A stretch of DNA of 64,000 bases from Haliclystus octoradiatus (taxonomy: Eukaryota; Cnidaria; Staurozoa; Stauromedusae; Haliclystidae): contig OU744450.1 of assembly GCA_916610825.1 (NCBI GenBank), positions 9,196,261-9,260,260 on the forward strand. The letters are read 5' to 3'. Shown in pieces: positions 36,726 through 51,200 of the stretch. The notes below the pieces were generated by a model. The model was not told the origin of the DNA. It searched no databases and saw nothing but the letters and a program-made list of their open reading frames with translations. The position numbers were made by a program, and so were the translations under genes. Numbering within the stretch: position 1 is the stretch's first letter; each line of letters opens with the position of its first letter.

Positions 36726-37925
36726 GCTTGCTTAAATTAAAATTATAGACTTATATATTTTAAAAGTGAGATTGAAATCTTATTTGATAAAGCTAGGTTG
36801 AATTTTATGTATGATAAAATTCAATTCAAATGATTAATATTATTTATAAAATATCTTGATAAAAGAAAAACTGCTTAAGACATGATAAAAACAAGGTTTA
36901 AAAGAAATATATTACATTAAGAATGAAAGGCAAATCCTATAGAAAATATTTAAAATCTGATAAAAGAGTGACTATTGATTAAAATTGATTGCCGTCGAGC
37001 TGATCTCTAGAAAAGCTAAAACTTCAAGCTATATATTTACCATCACGGGCTGTCTCGTTTTCAAATAATTTATTGAGTTGATTTCGAAGTTAATTTTAAT
37101 GTTATAATGGGAATGGCTGTAACATTTGGCTTGGTAATGATAAACTTTCGAAATGCGAAAAACATTTGTAAATACGGAGACATTTGTAATTACGGAGAGA
37201 AGCATTTCTCGTATTCTGCTCACTTTACTCAATGCTCTGAATAAAATTTACATATCGTAATTCTTAATCTCCTTTTCATTTTTCGATAATTAGTTTTGAT
37301 AAAAGTATGAAATACGTTTCTATAATTAATAATCTTTCAGATTAATAAAAAACTGAATATTTAATATTGTAATTTCTCAACCTCAATAATTGAAATCTTT
37401 ATTGTTGGCTATAACCAATATAGAGAATAACGGTACTCTGTGGTCTTATCTACAAATCTTTCATCGATTTGAAGATCATAGTAGCTTAAGTTTTTTATTT
37501 GAATAAAAATCTTGAAATTGTCACATGTTCGATAACATGCAAACATTGATTCGATATCTATTCTCATCTATAGTTTGCACTTTCAACATAGCACTTAAAC
37601 AATTGAAAAAAACTTTTGAAAAAACTTTTCAATCTTTGGAAATATCCACACAATGTGTTTCTGTTATTCAATAAAATCTTTTTCCGTTATTGTCAACGAG
37701 CTGTTCACATTCAGTTCTGGTTCTCAACGACTGATGTTAACATTTCAGTGAATTTTGACTTTTAAACTTTTTAATTATAAAGCATAGACTGAAGTGATGA
37801 TTTTCAAAGCAACTTAAAGGAATGTTTGTCTAGAAGTTAATATAACACCTGCCAATCCATATGTGGTTATTACAGTATAAACAACAGATGTACTAAAAAT
37901 TGAAATTTGGAAAGGGCACAGTACA
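36726..37925. other. Upstream region of the CNG channel gene
   Basis: No gene or promoter motif that I can support. A plausible splice acceptor (TGTGGTTATTACAG at 37862-37875) suggests that a non-coding first exon may lie further upstream. Confidence 0.4.
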
Positions 37926-39202
37926 ATGCAGTATGATTCGATGTCTGATGTCGCCAGCCGTATTTTGAAACAGCGGGATAATAACATCACTTCAAAATGT
38001 ATTGACTGCGTTGATCCTCTATCCAATCGTAGTCAAATGAAAGTCAATGAAAACATAACAGGGCAAGAAACATCATCAGTGTCTTCTCAGCATTTTGACC
38101 AAACTGATATAAATAAAATGGCTATGAATGATAACAAATGGCATGTACTATCGAGAAGGCTAAGAAATATGGTCGCTGCTAAAAATGCTATTGTTGAACC
38201 TGCTATGACAAAAAAATTAGCAATTGAGCAAAAAGATACATTTCTGGAACGCTTCAGCACAAGAGATACTTCTTATTCACAAAATTCAAGACCGATACCA
38301 GGGGTTTCTCGTGCTACGAAAAACAATGGTAGAATTCCCTTGAATTCATTTTATATTGGGAATAAATCACCACGACCAGAAAATAGCACTAAATGCGTTT
38401 TACAGTTAGATGTTGTGCCTAGACAAGATAATAATACACCTTTATCGACAGTAAGTGAAGAAATATCGAATAATGTAGCAACAAAAGTTGGGTTCGTTAA
38501 AGATAATTTCAAAGACAAGCTCTGGTATAATTATTTTGATATTGCATGGAATTGGATAATTGAGCCATATAGCACATTTGCATATATTTGGCATTATTTC
38601 TTAATCGTTGCTATCCATTATAACTGTTGGGCGTTACCATTAAGACTTGCATTCACATCAACACAAGAAGAATTTGTGTATGGCTGGTTATGTTTTGATT
38701 ACATCTTTGATTTTATATACTTGTTAGATATTTTTATTTGTACAAGGACATCATACTTACTTAATGGTATCTATGTCGATGAGAAAAAACTGATGTTTTC
38801 CAAATATGCAAAATCATTATATTTTGTATTGGACATTATAGCATTACTGCCTTACGATATTTTTTATGCGTGGAGAGGGATTTCTCCTATTTGGCGTTTA
38901 CCACGTTTAATCAAGTTGTATAAAATCATCAAAGCAAAGTTAATCATTGAATCAGTTACTACATTTACTAATGTTGTTCGTGCCTTATTTCTAGTTCATT
39001 TAGTGTTCTTACTAATACATTGGAATGCTTGCTTTTATTTTATGATTTCTAAAAGAGAAGGATTTGGTAATAATACTTGGGTTTATCCAATGTTAAATGG
39101 AATTCATTCTCAAACACATCATCAATATGTACATTGTTTATATTGGTCAACACTTGCTCTCACAACTATTGGGGAATCAAATGGCCCTGTCACTACTGAA
39201 TC
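37926..39202 (+). CDS. CNG channel exon 1: N-terminus, S1-S5, pore
   Basis: 425 codons plus two bases, donor GTGAGT. Contains FDYIFDFIYLLDIFICTRTS (S2-S3), LPRLIKLYKIIK (S4), IHWNACFYFMIS (end of S5) and the pore. The first 200 residues are Ser/Asn-rich with no known domain. Confidence 0.93.
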
Positions 39203-42200
39203 GTGAGTCAAGCATATTTTGTTTACAAGAACACAGTTTATATATGAGCAATGAGGTTTAAATCTGAGAAAAGTAAGATAAAACTATTAATGTTTGGCTG
39301 TGATAAAACGAGAAGAGGCAAAAGCATAGTAACCTTAATTTTTACTTTCTCCTTTCGAATGAGTGTATAATTCAATTTACAATAAAGCTTTTGAATAAGT
39401 AATGCTGAAATCACTCTTATCAGATTCAGCAGTCAAAACTTTTTTTATAACTCTATAAGTACAATAAGCTTGAAAAGTACGACTAAATTAAAATAAAGCG
39501 TTTAAATAGGGTACGGTTAATTTGATGAAAGGCGATCATTTGCATTGTTCGTTTTATTAATAACAACACAGAAAATATGGCATTGGGAATTATACAATTT
39601 TCCAAATTACTTGTTCATTGAACACGCTTCTTCTATCTTTTAATTTTTAATTGAAAGGTATTGATATATATTTACAAAGATTGCCAACACATATCAATTA
39701 AAGGGAATTAACATGACTGACTTCTACGGCACTGACGAATTTTAGTCCTCTGTCCATTGACGTTTTCAGGAAAAGGATTTGTATATACTTTGAATTTTCT
39801 TATCGTACTACTCTGAAATGAAATGGATGGGATCTTTCCGTCAATAAATTGCTTAGAGTCTAAAATTGCTCATTCATTGGTTAGAATAAGCATTGATGTA
39901 AACTTGTTTTCATATCTACAATATCATAACACATAAATGTTTACTTTTGTCAATTTTTCCTACCGCAAAATCTTTTCACATTTACTGCACTGTTTCTCGA
40001 ATCCATTGACTGAATGGGTTTTATGATTTATGTCTATGTAGAGTACACACGACTTCAAGAATATTTCGATCAGCAGTGGATATTTTCAAATAGAATTTCT
40101 GTTTTCAGCTCCCTGTTACAATTGCATGTATCTTCATATACAGATCCATACAGAGAAGCACTTTAGCAAAGCAATTCTCCTTCTGAATTATAAATATACT
40201 TAATTATTCAATTTTTCATTTTCAGGAACATTTATATGATTGTATGTTATATCACTGGAGTATTTATTTTTGCAACTATTGTGGGTAAGTCTTATTGATT
40301 TCATTTCCAAAACACTGCTGTACAATTTATGGAAAATATCCGCCCCAGACACTAAATCCAGACTAATGGCTTAGAGTTTACACGGAAACATGAATTATGG
40401 AAAACCATATTATTGCAGACCTGTAATCGAGATCTACATACATATCAATCATACATGTTGCACAAGCATTTCGTCGCGCATTTGCATAATGACAAATCTC
40501 AATAAGTCCTGCTTCTCGATTGGAATCAACATTTGGAATATTAAATATATATATCAAATAGTATCAAACATCGTATACTAGGTTTTCCCAATCTGAAATG
40601 TTATTTTATCTTAACAATATTCGACAGTGGATTCATTGTCTTTACCTCTCATGTTTTAATAATATATCGCTTTAACATCAGCAAGAGTTTCAAAGATAAG
40701 GTTGATTTGACAATGCTTAATATTTTGTTTATATTTCTAACAACATTTGACTGTGATTTGAAAGCCTTTGTTGATCAGTTTCTTTGTTACTAAACTATTG
40801 TCGTATAACATCAACATCACTTTATATACGATGGTGTACCTAAATAATGTATCGCTTTTTCGTATTCTTCTTTTGAAACAAATATATCAATTGCTTTCTT
40901 TACAGGTCAAGCAGGTAGTGTTATTCAAAACATGAATTCCTCAAGAATGGATTTTGAAAGACAAAGGGTAGAATAACATCAGCTAATGGATTGTCTCCTA
41001 AATGTTCGACGGAGTGAATTTTTCACAGCTAAATAAGCTATTATGCATGCATGGGTAATGTGATGTGAAAGCCATGCAGGACCCGGGACGCAGGATTAGT
41101 TGTGAACATTCACTTCAACGACATTTGTAGATATGATCTGTTCCTTCATTTTTGCGATTCGCTCCACTCCAGTGGAAAATATTCAAAACCAATCAGTTGA
41201 ACATTGCATTAAAATTTGCATGGCATCGTTTACAAGTTGAAAATAAAATCAAAGTTTTTAAAATCGAATCTTTTGCAATCAAACTTTGCAGCCATTCTCA
41301 TAACTTACGAATCAACAACTAGCAAAATGAGAGCGAGGCACTTATCACAGACATCTCTAATCTCATCACAGACATCTCTAAACCATACTAAGTCCTAACG
41401 TAATGATTTCCTAACGTAAGAAACAAAAATCTCCAACATATATGTTCAAGGCCAACTTTTACAGGAAAGAGTTGCCCTATTCAAAAGTGCAAAGGATCTG
41501 ATCCGTTCTGTTCCCAAAGGCGATAAATACACTTTAAAAGTAATTGGTAACTCAGATGTTGATTGGCTTCTACCGTGACTATCGAGGGTAAATGCCAACG
41601 GTTTGGTATATATGCCAGGTCGGAGTTTACCATCAGTTTCTTATTTCTTATTGTACAGGCCTTCTCCTAGAAAAATTTCGTTGCAATTCTATTGAGTTAT
41701 CTCGAACTATTCTGAATCAAAAAAAGGAAATTTGAAACTCTGAGCTAGTTTGTTATTGAGCAGATCATCCTTAAGAACTTTTAAATGAAAAGTGGCCCAT
41801 TTATCAATCATTTTTTTACTTCTTTCAAGGACAATACAATGATATACATGAAGGATCATCGTGTACCAAGTGACATGCAACGTAGAGTTCGTCTGTGGTA
41901 TGATTACACATATTCGAGGTAAAATCAATCATTGGTAATTCCAGCAAACAATATAATATAAACAGTTAGATTAGGGAATTACCATAGCCATCGATCTAAA
42001 AGGGTTAAGCCAAGTCATCTAGAAGTCGCTAAAAACTGTTGCCATTAAAGTGAGGTGAGTCCACGGTCTTAACGCTGTATTTACAATTTCTACCTTTCAA
42101 CGTGCACAATAATATCTCAACTGAATACTCCTAAATGAATGCAGATAAAGATGCATCGGATTGTCTTAATGTATAACCTGATAAACTGAGACAGACTACA

Positions 42201-45200
42201 CATACATTTGCTTTCGCGTACAAGTTTGATCAAATTTTAAACTCTAACCACATTGAACGTTCTATTTTCAATATGCATAGTAACAGTTCTGAGGTCTGTC
42301 AAAAATTTATGAAACATTTCTGAACTGTATCGTCTTGTTTGTCATCGAAAATATGAAGTCCTTCTCTGTTTCAAAATCCACACAGAGCATGTCATATAAA
42401 TGCTCCATATTACAATTTTCTCAGACATACAAACATTTACTAATAAACGAAGCAGTCTTGTCAGAATATCTTGAATTTGGTCAGATAGTAGCCTCTTGAA
42501 TCAGTACTACTTAAAAGTAAATATATATCGGCTGTGTCAAATTTCCTTATTTCTTCTTTGCAAAAAGTATGGCTCTGAGTATACGATTGACGCGGAAACA
42601 ACTCCGTAGCTAAAAAATTATTTTCGCAGCAAACTGTCCCATAGCCACATCTTTAAATAATCACAGCTAGAAAGTAATACGCCGAAGGTAGATGGAGAAT
42701 TTTGTTGCAAATTGGAAAAAAAATCAAATCACCCTTACTAAATAGATCTTTTCCACAGCAAATTGGCTGCAGGCTTGATTCTCCCTCTCGCAGGGAAATA
42801 ATCGATTTAATTCACATCATGTTACCAGCCAACCAAACCACAGACATTGTTAAAAACCATGAAAATACTAAAGTTGAAATATTATTGTTCATACCTTCAT
42901 TATTTAAATAAATCCAACAAATGGAATGAATCATTGCTAGTTTTATATAAAATATTGTATATAATAATCAAAATTACGATGTAATTGGTGATTTTTCATT
43001 TTTGTTTTCGCTTATAGAGGTCGATTCCAAGGTGGTGCTGACATCAATGATGTAATTTTATTACCAAATAAAATGAAGACAGAACTTGCTTTACACGTTC
43101 ATTTGGAAACATTGAGACGGGTATTCAGAAGCATTATACCTCTTTTGTCCTCTCGAGATTTGTAACAATTGAACATAAAATAGGAGACAGAGATGAAAAA
43201 GATGATTTTCCCGTTACTAGGCCATATAGAGCTTTTTTAAATCGGCCATATTGGTGTTGTATAACGATACATCACGGGATCATAGTATTTTTAAAAATAC
43301 TAGTCGGGTTTTCAATCTTTTCTTTAAATAATTCTCGAGGGTTCCTAAAATTTTGATAAAGTGTTTGATAAAGCGTTCAATAATGCGTATCACCCTCAGA
43401 AGATCGCAAGGAAACGCTTGAAACTGTGAGTTACTTGAAAGAATTTTGCCTTTTACTTGATACTTCGTATCTACTTATTATGCCTGCTTTAGTAAACATC
43501 AATTGATTATATACATGTGTGTATTTGAGTCCATATTCAATATAATTAATATTAATTAATACCTTAATCTATTGTGATAACTTGACAAGCGATATAATAG
43601 ACGTAATTTTAAGACGCTTCGTCATTATACTAATATGGCATTATCTAATGAATAAATCAAAAGGACAGAAATATAATATGCATCAATATTTTTGGCTTGC
43701 ATTTCCGCAATTTCCATCAACAAAATGTGAAAGACAAACACCAAACTCTTAGGGTTTTACGGATTTGTGAAAAAAAATTGATTGTTTAATACATGAAATG
43801 CTCGCAATCTGGCGGATCAGACCGACACTCAATACGCAATCCGCTTCTATTAAATCTAAATTATTTTCTGCGTAACTGCATTGTTTTTCGTCATTAAAAT
43901 CTTTTCTTTGTAATTTGTATAGTCTATTCTTTGATGAATTTATCACTTTATATTGTAAATTTGTAAATTAGCTGAGCTAAAAGATAGAAATATCCATTTG
44001 CCAGAAATTTCTGTCGTTTTAATCTGTTCGCTAGAAAATTTCATATTAGTATATTGAATTATCGTCGCAAAATTATGTCTATTCTATCGCTTGTCTTCTT
44101 ATAAAATTTATTAAGCAAGAAGTTTTTTATAATTTGATAACAATATAGAATTTCTATACATATATCAATATATATATTCATAATTTGAAATTAATATATT
44201 TTTTGGACATCATGCTCAATCTTAAAGATGGCACATACAAAACCCACAGAAAACCAAACGACCAACCTCAATGCCGAATCCAGCCACCCGCATAATATCA
44301 TCAAACTGGTACCAGCTTTAATCTATCGGAGGATATTGGACCCATCATCAAATAAAGACTATTTTGAACGATCATAACCTGCCTACGAATCTGCCTTGAA
44401 ATCAAGTGGATATAATGTTAATCTCACTTACAACCAAAGTCAAAACAATAACATAAACAGAAGAAATCGGAAGTGTAAAACCATCTGGTTCAATCCACCT
44501 TTTAGTGAAAACGTCATCACCAACATCGCAAAAAAGTTCTCTCCTAGAAAAACACTTTCTGAATCAACATGAGCTCCACATCATCCTCTATACTGACTCG
44601 AGACGACAGCCAACGAAAATGCGCAATTGCAGCTCACAAAATAATTGCACGATTGAAAATAATTGCCTGACAAACAGCTTTGTATATAATTCCAAAGAAA
44701 CCACTATCGAAGACCCAGTCGACCATAATTACATTAGCCTTACTGAGGGAACACTCAAACAACATAATACGCGAACAGCATTTAACTTTCTGAGCACATT
44801 TGATGACTGAAAGACAATTGCAACAATTACAAGATCAAATGTTCTACTGTATATTACCAACACTAGCAGCATACAGCAACATCAACAAAAAATGCCCCCT
44901 GTGTTTAAATAAAAACATTTTATAACATTTTACAAACATAACAATTTATTAAACAAAAGATCAGAATTTATATCAAATGCAGGAATGGAAATAAATTTTA
45001 CTTGAAAAACTATAAGGAAGTCATCTCATAAGCTAATATGCAATTGGCGCATAATTTCCTATTAGCTATTGATATTTGGATAAAACTCGAAGGCGAAAAA
45101 TTTCTCGCAGAGGCGTCTCGTAATTTTCTGATGCCTTCTCATTTTCTCCTTTCGTGCCTCTGTGCGCCAAATATTAATAGCTCATAGGAAACTGTGCTCC

Positions 45201-48200
45201 AATTACTTTCTATTATAACTATAGTACAACTTTTATGAACGTTAACTTGACTTTCTTACAGACAAGTTGATGATTTGAAAATTCCCAATCAAACTCAAAA
45301 TTCTCATTCGTGACGTGTCTAATGATGTCATGTGTGCCTCTGTGAATCGTGAATTCTTGAGTTGATTTGAAAGACACGATCGAGGGAGCGGTATTTATTG
45401 CTACAACAAGAAAGATATCATTGAAGGAAACAACTTTATTTGAACACAATATTATTAGAATTACAACAAATTAAAAGGAAAATATGTCGAAGATTCGGAT
45501 TTAATATTATTTGTAAATGGAGTTGAAATGATATTTCCCACAGATTGGAGCGGCTGTAGTGGATTTTGCCCAGGACTAGTTTCTACAGATACGTTTTGAG
45601 TATTACTGATATTGTGTGGATCTTCTTCATTATTTGAACTTGAACTATTGTTAAGAGCATCTGCTAATACGTTGCTACATGTCCTCAGCTGATCAGACGA
45701 TGGCCGTTGGTTATATTTTAAGAGTGAATTTTCACTGAGATGGCCAGATATCGCCATGATATGCCTGTTGCTAATTCCAGATTCTGACCAGAGCGTTATT
45801 GTCGTAGTTCTAACACAATGGTCAGTATATATTCGAGACAGCTTTGCTTCATAGTTGATTGTTTTCATAATTATACCTAGTTTATTAATGCTGATTGGTC
45901 AGTTTTCGTACCAGATTTCACTACAGCCTTGCGACCAATTTCGTTTTTGATGTTGGAATAGATCACTATTGGGATTGAGTTTTGATGGTTATAACTTTAG
46001 TGCTTTATATCAACTTTGCTCGTCTGCCTAATTGTACATTCTCCCAAATCTCTCGTATCATTCTTTGTCATCTGAACCACCTGGGTGATTTTTTGTGACT
46101 TCGCTTTGATACACTGTCACAAATTTGCAATTGGAATCCTGTGCAAATTCAAAGCTGCTTTTCATTATGTTATGTTGGCTTGTACTTGTACTGTTTCACA
46201 AAGTCCAAGACCAACATTAAAAGTATTATTTGTAGCCATTTAAATTTTTTTTTTGAACCCGGTTTTGCTTTTTTGATATGGTCATTTGGCGTCAAGTCTA
46301 AACCAAGCAAATTGATTGAAACACTTTTGTTTAAAACACTTGATTATATTTTTACGGAAACAAATGCATAGCAACTAAAAACGAGTATAATATTTTTAAT
46401 AGAAAAAATATAATTAATATTGTCAACTTTTAGTATATATAACTGATGGAATAGTATGTTTTTAATATGAATAAAACCGTCTGTAAACGCTCTCGTGTGA
46501 AACTCTGAGTAATGGAGACAACTTCTAGCCTTCGACTTTTTTGCTATAATATTGGCAACGGAATAGTGCTCAATGCTAGTAAATAGGAGCGCGGCTATCT
46601 AAATATGTCTATAAGCTCAAGGACATCAACAACGACTATGGAATAGGCTCGATCCTCATGTGTACCGCTGCGGCTTACTCGAACAAATCGAAACGATGCT
46701 ACCTTGCCTTGCCGGAAAGTATTACACCATTTGCGCCAAACGAGAATTGTTAAATAAAAGAGTAGAGCTGATTTCATAATGCCGGCATGAAAATAAGTTT
46801 TATTTATCAAATTTTATAGCTGCTGAATCTTAGCAATGTAATAAACATAACATAAGAATTAGACAGTAGTACCATTGCAATAAAATAACAATATAAATTG
46901 CCATTGGATTCCTGTTCTAGCTAAGTGCTAATGTGTATGTTTGTAATTGTAGTTAGTATTTGTTGTTTGTTGATTGTGTAATAACTTGAAACTTGGAATC
47001 ACAACCAAAGTATGTGTCTTTATTGACTTTCTCATTATTAAAATAAAACTTACATATACATTTTTCTCTTCCTGGTAACAGGTAACCTTTTTGCAGAAGT
47101 GTCCTCCAGAATTTCTCCATGATCTAGTGTTAAAAATGAAAATGCATATATTCACTCCAGGAGATTACATATGTAAGAAAGGTGAAGTCGCCCGTGAGAT
47201 GTATGTTGTCAGTGATGGAATTCTTGAGGTATTAAGGTAACTGAAACATTAGAAACGAAAATATATTCATGGATGTGACCAAAATTCATGTGTATTACAA
47301 ATCATCCTGTTTTAATGTTCTAGTGAAAATCAAAATATACTCAAAGTTCTTTATCCTGGAGATTTCTTTGGTGAAATTGGAATTCTATCTTTGAGTGAAG
47401 GTCAAAACAGGTGTGTACGATAATTGTATTTATTACATAACCATCAGTGGCTTACTTGGTTTGCCGCCATTCATAAAAGCCATTTTTGATAAAGTTGATA
47501 TTTCACACAGAAAAATATGATATTTTCATACGTAAAATATACAGAGTGTCTTGCATTAGCTTTACCAGAGAAACTCCGGCATTTGAAACTAGAAGGAACG
47601 TCATGTTTAAGCCTGGTTTCCATATAGCAAATTTGCCTGCGTCGTTGCCTGCGACATTTGCCTGGGTCACAGCCGTAGACATTTAATGATCTTTTTTCTA
47701 TTGTTTCGACCGGATATCATTAGTCTTGCCTGCGTCATTTCGAAGTTGAACTCACTCCAACTTTGAAATAAGTCAGGCAAGACAAATGATATCCGGTCGA
47801 AACAATATGTCGCAGGCAACGACGCAGGCAAATTTGCTATATGGAAACCAGGCTTTACAAGGTCTTGAATCGATTCGATACATACATTCGATTGAATACA
47901 TTCGAATGATTCAATGAATTGAGAACCATCGAGCTTGGCTTATATAGCTCTTGTGTTAATCTTCATTGCGTTTTAAGTTCTTAATAAAGTTGTTTATTGG
48001 AGTTCTACAGGCTCTCAAGTAAATTTTTTATATAAGAAATAGAATAATTCATGTCTCATTAGAGACCTTCATATTCTGTAGCTGCAAATTGTTATTGTGT
48101 TTCGCTGAATTTCACTTTCAGACGTACAGCAGATGTCCGCTCGTGTGGCTATGTTGAGCTATTTGTTCTTTCGAAAGAAGACGTACTTTCAGCTACAGTC

Positions 48201-51200
48201 GACTATCCACAAGCTCAAAAAATACTAGCCAAACATGGTCGTCGTAGATTAATGAAAGATGGAAAGAATAAATCTGGCCTACGAGATGCAACAAGCAGTG
48301 AATCAGAACCAGAAGTGATTGAGGATAAGAACGATGAAAAGAAAAAGACAGCGGAAATGAGTAAAAATAGAAACTCTGTTGATAGGGCATACCCATATAT
48401 GAAAGTTTCAGATTTACACAAGAAAAGAATAGTCAATTGGCACGCAAGTGTTAAATCAGTCAATATGAATGAAAAAAGATTCAATAAATCCGATGAATTG
48501 AAAACTCTTCACATTGGGACAGGAATTAGATCTGCAATGGTATCATTTGTTAGCCCTGCTTTACCAATTGAAGTTAAAGAAAATAATAGTAATTTGGACA
48601 GTGAAACATCTGCTCACAATGAGGAACTATCTGCAACTGTATCCCCTGATTTTGAAGAATTTCAAAGATTAGAATACAATTTGACTCGTTCAAATAAAGC
48701 TAATATTAAAACACCAGATACACATGATCACTTATTTGACGAAATATTTGAGCAAGCCCATAGTGAAGCAATCAAGTCTCTAAAGAGCTATTTCAAACGA
48801 AAACTTGTGAGTGGAAAATTAATATTATATATCACAGATAGTTTAGGAGATTGTTTCTTCAAATAGAGAAACATTTTCTATTGGTATATGCTGTTCTTTT
48901 ATTTTTGTCTACTTTAAAAACGAACTACCGATTTTGTAGCTCACTGTTTTTACATACGAGAAACCCCTTTATTTTCCATTTATTTTCCATACGAGGGTTT
49001 TAAATTAAAACAGCACTACACATCCCACGTTTTTTTCTTTATTGAAACAAAATCTTCTTAACCGAATGACAATCTGCTTTCAAAATGATCATTTTTACGG
49101 TCAGCACAATATACAGATACATCTTTTGGCAATATTTGATGTCTAACAAAAGATAACGAGGTCTGTAGATTAAAATAGTATTTATAAAAATTGGAACTAT
49201 TTTGCAAGATAATATACTGGTACAGCCAAGCCGAGGCAGGATTATTGCTACGGATAGTCTATGTCACTTTATCTAAGTAAGTAGAGGTTAAAATACCTTT
49301 GACCACGCGTAGTTGTAAAGAGGTGGAAAACAGTTAAACACTTAAAGGAAAAAAATCAAAGTTGAAAATTTTTTACTCTAGTAGCTTGTACTTGTAGCTA
49401 CACCACATACTGTAATAAAATATCTCTTTCCATATTGAACTGAAACTCACAATGATTTTTTCAAAATCATAAAGTTATGTTATTCAGCAATTTTTCAAAC
49501 AAAACTTGATGTGCTCTTTCTGGTATAAACCCTCTTATTGGATAATAAATGATCTCCTTGTATCTTCAATAGAATGAGACACAAACATAACTCAAAATTA
49601 TAACTTTGGAAGCCATTTTGATGAAGAAGCGGACATGCAATCCCACAGTACAAGAGAAACCACATAAACGATTAGAAATGTTTCTCTATCTGATGAATCA
49701 CTATCCTAATATCCGGGGTATACACTTTAATTATATAGCAATTTCATTCATTTAACATAAGAAAAGCAACATTATCCCAATTATTTTATATTCAATCGCA
49801 TTTAATTGCATTTTACTCACTATTGTTCCACTGAATAATGATTATGTTTAAGAGGAGATCACTAGGATGAATAATGGCAGTTACGTTTTACATAGTTTAC
49901 AGATGAAATCAGTATCAACAAGCATAATATTATTACATTGTGTCCTCTATAGTCTCATCTGATCATGTGATGATGAGAATCTATCCGGTTTGTAAACAAG
50001 AATCTACCAGTAACTGAAAATCGCCTCATAGGATAAATTTACAAAAAGCCGTTAATTTTCAATTGAATAACTTGCATCAGAAAATCATCAATCTCATTTT
50101 TCACGAAGACCTTGAAAAACAATCCCCAATTTAATACAAACTGGTTGCATCGGTCATCAGCGATTGAATACAAACTGATAACGTCTCACGAGTAGCCTAT
50201 ATAATTTGCAATGTTTACATCGATATAAACTATATAACACTTTACATAATCATTTGAGTTTCTCTTACGGAAAGTTCCCTTTACCAAATCTCGTAAAATG
50301 TATCAATATCATGTAAATCAATGATTGCATGGTAATCGTAAGTATATAATGTTATGTTTTCTAAAATTTTTCCCACACCTTTTTACAGAAGAAAGAAATA
50401 GTATCTATTCGTATGCAATTGAGAGAGCAGAATGAAGTAAACAATGCACAGAAGAAAGAAATAGAGGAGCTGAAATTAAACTGTTCATGCACTAAAGTGA
50501 GTATCATGAACTAACATTTGTTGCTGATCATAACAAGTTATGGACATATATTCATCAGGAATTAAATATACTAGCATCACATATCACCCACATTACAATG
50601 AAGCTTTATAGCGATTACATGACGGATTTAGTGAAAAGGTATAGCGATATGATAGTACATGAGCCAGAAGGTCAAAATCCGGTCAGGAAATTGATTACTT
50701 TTGGAAGTGGTCAATTTCTTTAGAGCATCCAAGCGAGGATATTTGAAATGCATAAAACAATCCATACTAAATGCGTACAAAAAATCATCTGTTGTATAGA
50801 TTAATATTTGAGATATCTACTGCTAACATTCAATCCTTTCAATAGCTTTAAAGATATCTACAATACGACGGTATGTTGACGCAAGTCTTAGGATTTAGAG
50901 AGAGCTTATAATATGGATGTTGCAAGAAAGGAGAGAAAATTAAAGGCGATGAAAAATAACTGCAGAAACATATTTGGAACGATGGTTTATTATGAAACAG
51001 CATTTACTTTCAAACACATGTTTTTCCTGACTTTTCATTACACGCCCGATCATTTTTTAATATGGCTACTCATATACTATAATATACTATAATAGGAACA
51101 AATTAAAATGGTTCCGCTTATTTTAATTTTAATTTGATTGATGTGTTTTTCTCTGTAAATGTATTCATCAATTCTTTTCATTGAAAGGTGAAATCGAAAA

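Larger units (their letters stand above)
40285..43017. other. CNG introns 2-4: no elements recognised
   Basis: Apart from the two small exons inside this span, I see only AT-rich sequence. A short duplication (ATCACAGACATCTCTAA) lies at 41343-41384. Confidence 0.5.

Noticed and set aside
37814-38026. Minus-strand frame overlapping the CNG start
   Set aside because: Antisense shadow of CNG exon 1 with no motif.
47486-47686. Plus-strand frame of 66 codons in CNG intron 7
   Set aside because: It runs into the foldback MITE and is not flanked by splice sites in a compatible phase.
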